Origin: Candidatus Absconditabacterales bacterium
Lineage (GTDB): Bacteria; Patescibacteriota; Gracilibacteria; Absconditabacterales; Absconditicoccaceae
Assembly: GCA_023228925.1 (NCBI GenBank)
Contig: JALOAF010000039.1
Coordinates: 1-5,522, forward strand
DNA: 5,522 nucleotides
Reading direction: 5' to 3'
Both the position numbers and the translations under genes were made by a program. Of this stretch, positions 4,755 to 5,522 are shown piece by piece. Numbering within the stretch: the first letter of the stretch is position 1; every line of letters starts with the position of its first letter. A model generated the notes under the pieces. That model had not been told where the DNA came from. It did not search any database and worked only from the letters and a program-made list of their open reading frames with translations.

Positions 4755-5522
4755 ATGAGTATTGGTATTATTAATTCAAATCATAGTTCGATCTTTTCTA
4801 GGCGAATTCTCAATATGAACAAAAGTTCAAATACTAATTCCTTACAAAAATTATCTAGTGGACTTAGAATAAACCGTGCTGGAGATGATGCGGCAGGTCT
4901 TGCTGTATCTGAAAAAATGCGAGGTCAGATAAGTGGTCTTGATCAGGCGCATACTAATGTTCAGGATGCTATTTCTATGGTTCAGAGTGCAGAAGGTGTA
5001 CTCGAAGTTGCAAATTCAATAATTGTAAGAATGAGACAACTTGCTATACAATCCGCAAATGATAATTACACAAATAGGGATAGAATTGAAATTCAGAGAG
5101 AACTTGATCAGCTTGTAGATCAGATTGATAGAGTTGCAAATTATACAGAATTTAACAATAAAGTTTTATTAAATGGAGATACTATAGGATTAGGTTTATC
5201 TTCAAATAAAAAAATTGGAACAGCTGATATTGTTGGAGAAGTTGAAAATGCAGATTATATGGTTACTATACTTGATGCTGGAACTGCAAGTAATGTACAT
5301 GGAACTGCAAATTTAACTGATGTGGATGATGATGGAGTGATAAACCTGGGAGATGCAGGGGTGACAGGGGATGCTGAACTGCATATAAAAATTGATAAAC
5401 AGACAAGAGTTATTATTGTTGATGAAAAAGACTCTCTACAGGATGTTGTAAGAAAGATTAATGATGCTAATGTTGGAGTACTTGCTGGTCTTGATTCTGA
5501 TCAGAATGATATTACTCTGACA
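4755..5522 (+). CDS. Flagellin, N-terminal part (cut by window end)
   Basis: The 256 visible residues are the export and filament-core half of a flagellin, the secreted subunit of the flagellar filament. D0 and D1 occupy residues 1-140: INSNHSSIFS at the N-terminus, the hallmark LSSGLRINRAGDDAAGLAVS (33-52), then the D1 helix with RMRQLAIQSAN (92-102) and RELDQLVDQIDRVANYTEF (115-133). R92, L96 and E116 align with Salmonella R90, L94 and E114, the TLR5-contacting residues. From about 141 the variable domain begins. It contains a calcium-loop-like DVDDDGVINLGD (189-200) and then a flagellin IN-type segment from about 207, with DSLQDVVRKIND (226-237) and GVLAGLD. The conserved C-terminal D1/D0 lies beyond the window, so total length is unknown. 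There is no cleaved signal peptide, as expected for type III export. It is divergent from the aminotransferase gene and preceded by a sigma-28-like promoter. fliC, hag and flaB are all used for such genes. Confidence 0.97.
   Translation, partial: MSIGIINSNHSSIFSRRILNMNKSSNTNSLQKLSSGLRINRAGDDAAGLAVSEKMRGQISGLDQAHTNVQDAISMVQSAEGVLEVANSIIVRMRQLAIQSANDNYTNRDRIEIQRELDQLVDQIDRVANYTEFNNKVLLNGDTIGLGLSSNKKIGTADIVGEVENADYMVTILDAGTASNVHGTANLTDVDDDGVINLGDAGVTGDAELHIKIDKQTRVIIVDEKDSLQDVVRKINDANVGVLAGLDSDQNDITLT
5319..5354 (+). other. Dockerin/EF-hand-like calcium-loop motif inside flagellin
   Basis: Codons 189-200 encode DVDDDGVINLGD, which fits the 12-residue pattern D-x-D-x-D-G-x-x-N-x-x-D with acidic or amide ligands at positions 1, 3, 5, 9 and 12 and glycine at 6. 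This matches the loops of type I dockerins and related secreted calcium-binding repeats. Only one loop is visible; dockerins carry two. Calcium binding is inferred from the motif. Confidence 0.55.

Overview
The window is a 5.5 kb piece of a strongly AT-rich bacterial chromosome from a flagellated organism. It carries a lysyl-tRNA synthetase, a flagellin, two STAS-domain partner-switching proteins and a DegT-family aminotransferase. The low G+C, A/T-ending codons and flagellin sequence suggest a low-GC anaerobe, perhaps spirochaete-like or from a candidate phylum such as Muiribacteriota. The sequence alone does not settle the taxonomy, and I give no species.

Layout. (1) 12-2312, plus strand: a STAS-HATPase fusion (an RsbV-like antagonist and an RsbW-like kinase in one chain), followed 3 bases later by lysS. 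lysS starts at GTG with a strong AAGGAG ribosome binding site that overlaps the end of the upstream gene, so the two look like an operon. (2) 2313-2932: 620 bases without a credible gene between two convergent transcription units. It is filled with repeats, palindromes and possible RNA structure, including three copies of a CCCGG/CCGGG hairpin element, two GGGTTA/GGGTTGA-rich tracts, a perfect 23-base palindrome and a possible branched RNA fold. (3) 4574-2933, minus strand: an aminotransferase gene and a second STAS gene separated by one base, driven by an extended -10 promoter so close to the start that the mRNA may be leaderless. (4) 4575-4754: a divergent promoter region with a good sigma-28-type flagellar promoter facing right. 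(5) 4755-5522, plus strand: the N-terminal 256 codons of a flagellin, cut by the window edge.

How the parts may fit together. The sigma-28-like promoter and conserved D0/D1 sequence show flagellin expression within the flagellar regulon. The divergent aminotransferase could make an amino sugar for flagellin or surface glycan. The two STAS proteins suggest phosphorylation-dependent partner switching nearby. Both links rest on position and are inference.

The most interesting points are: a dockerin/EF-hand-like calcium-loop motif in the flagellin variable region, lying in a short G-rich patch of atypical codons; the single-chain antagonist-kinase fusion coupled to lysS; and the repeat-dense convergent intergenic region. 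I see no CRISPR array, tRNA, rRNA, transposase or clear new defence system.
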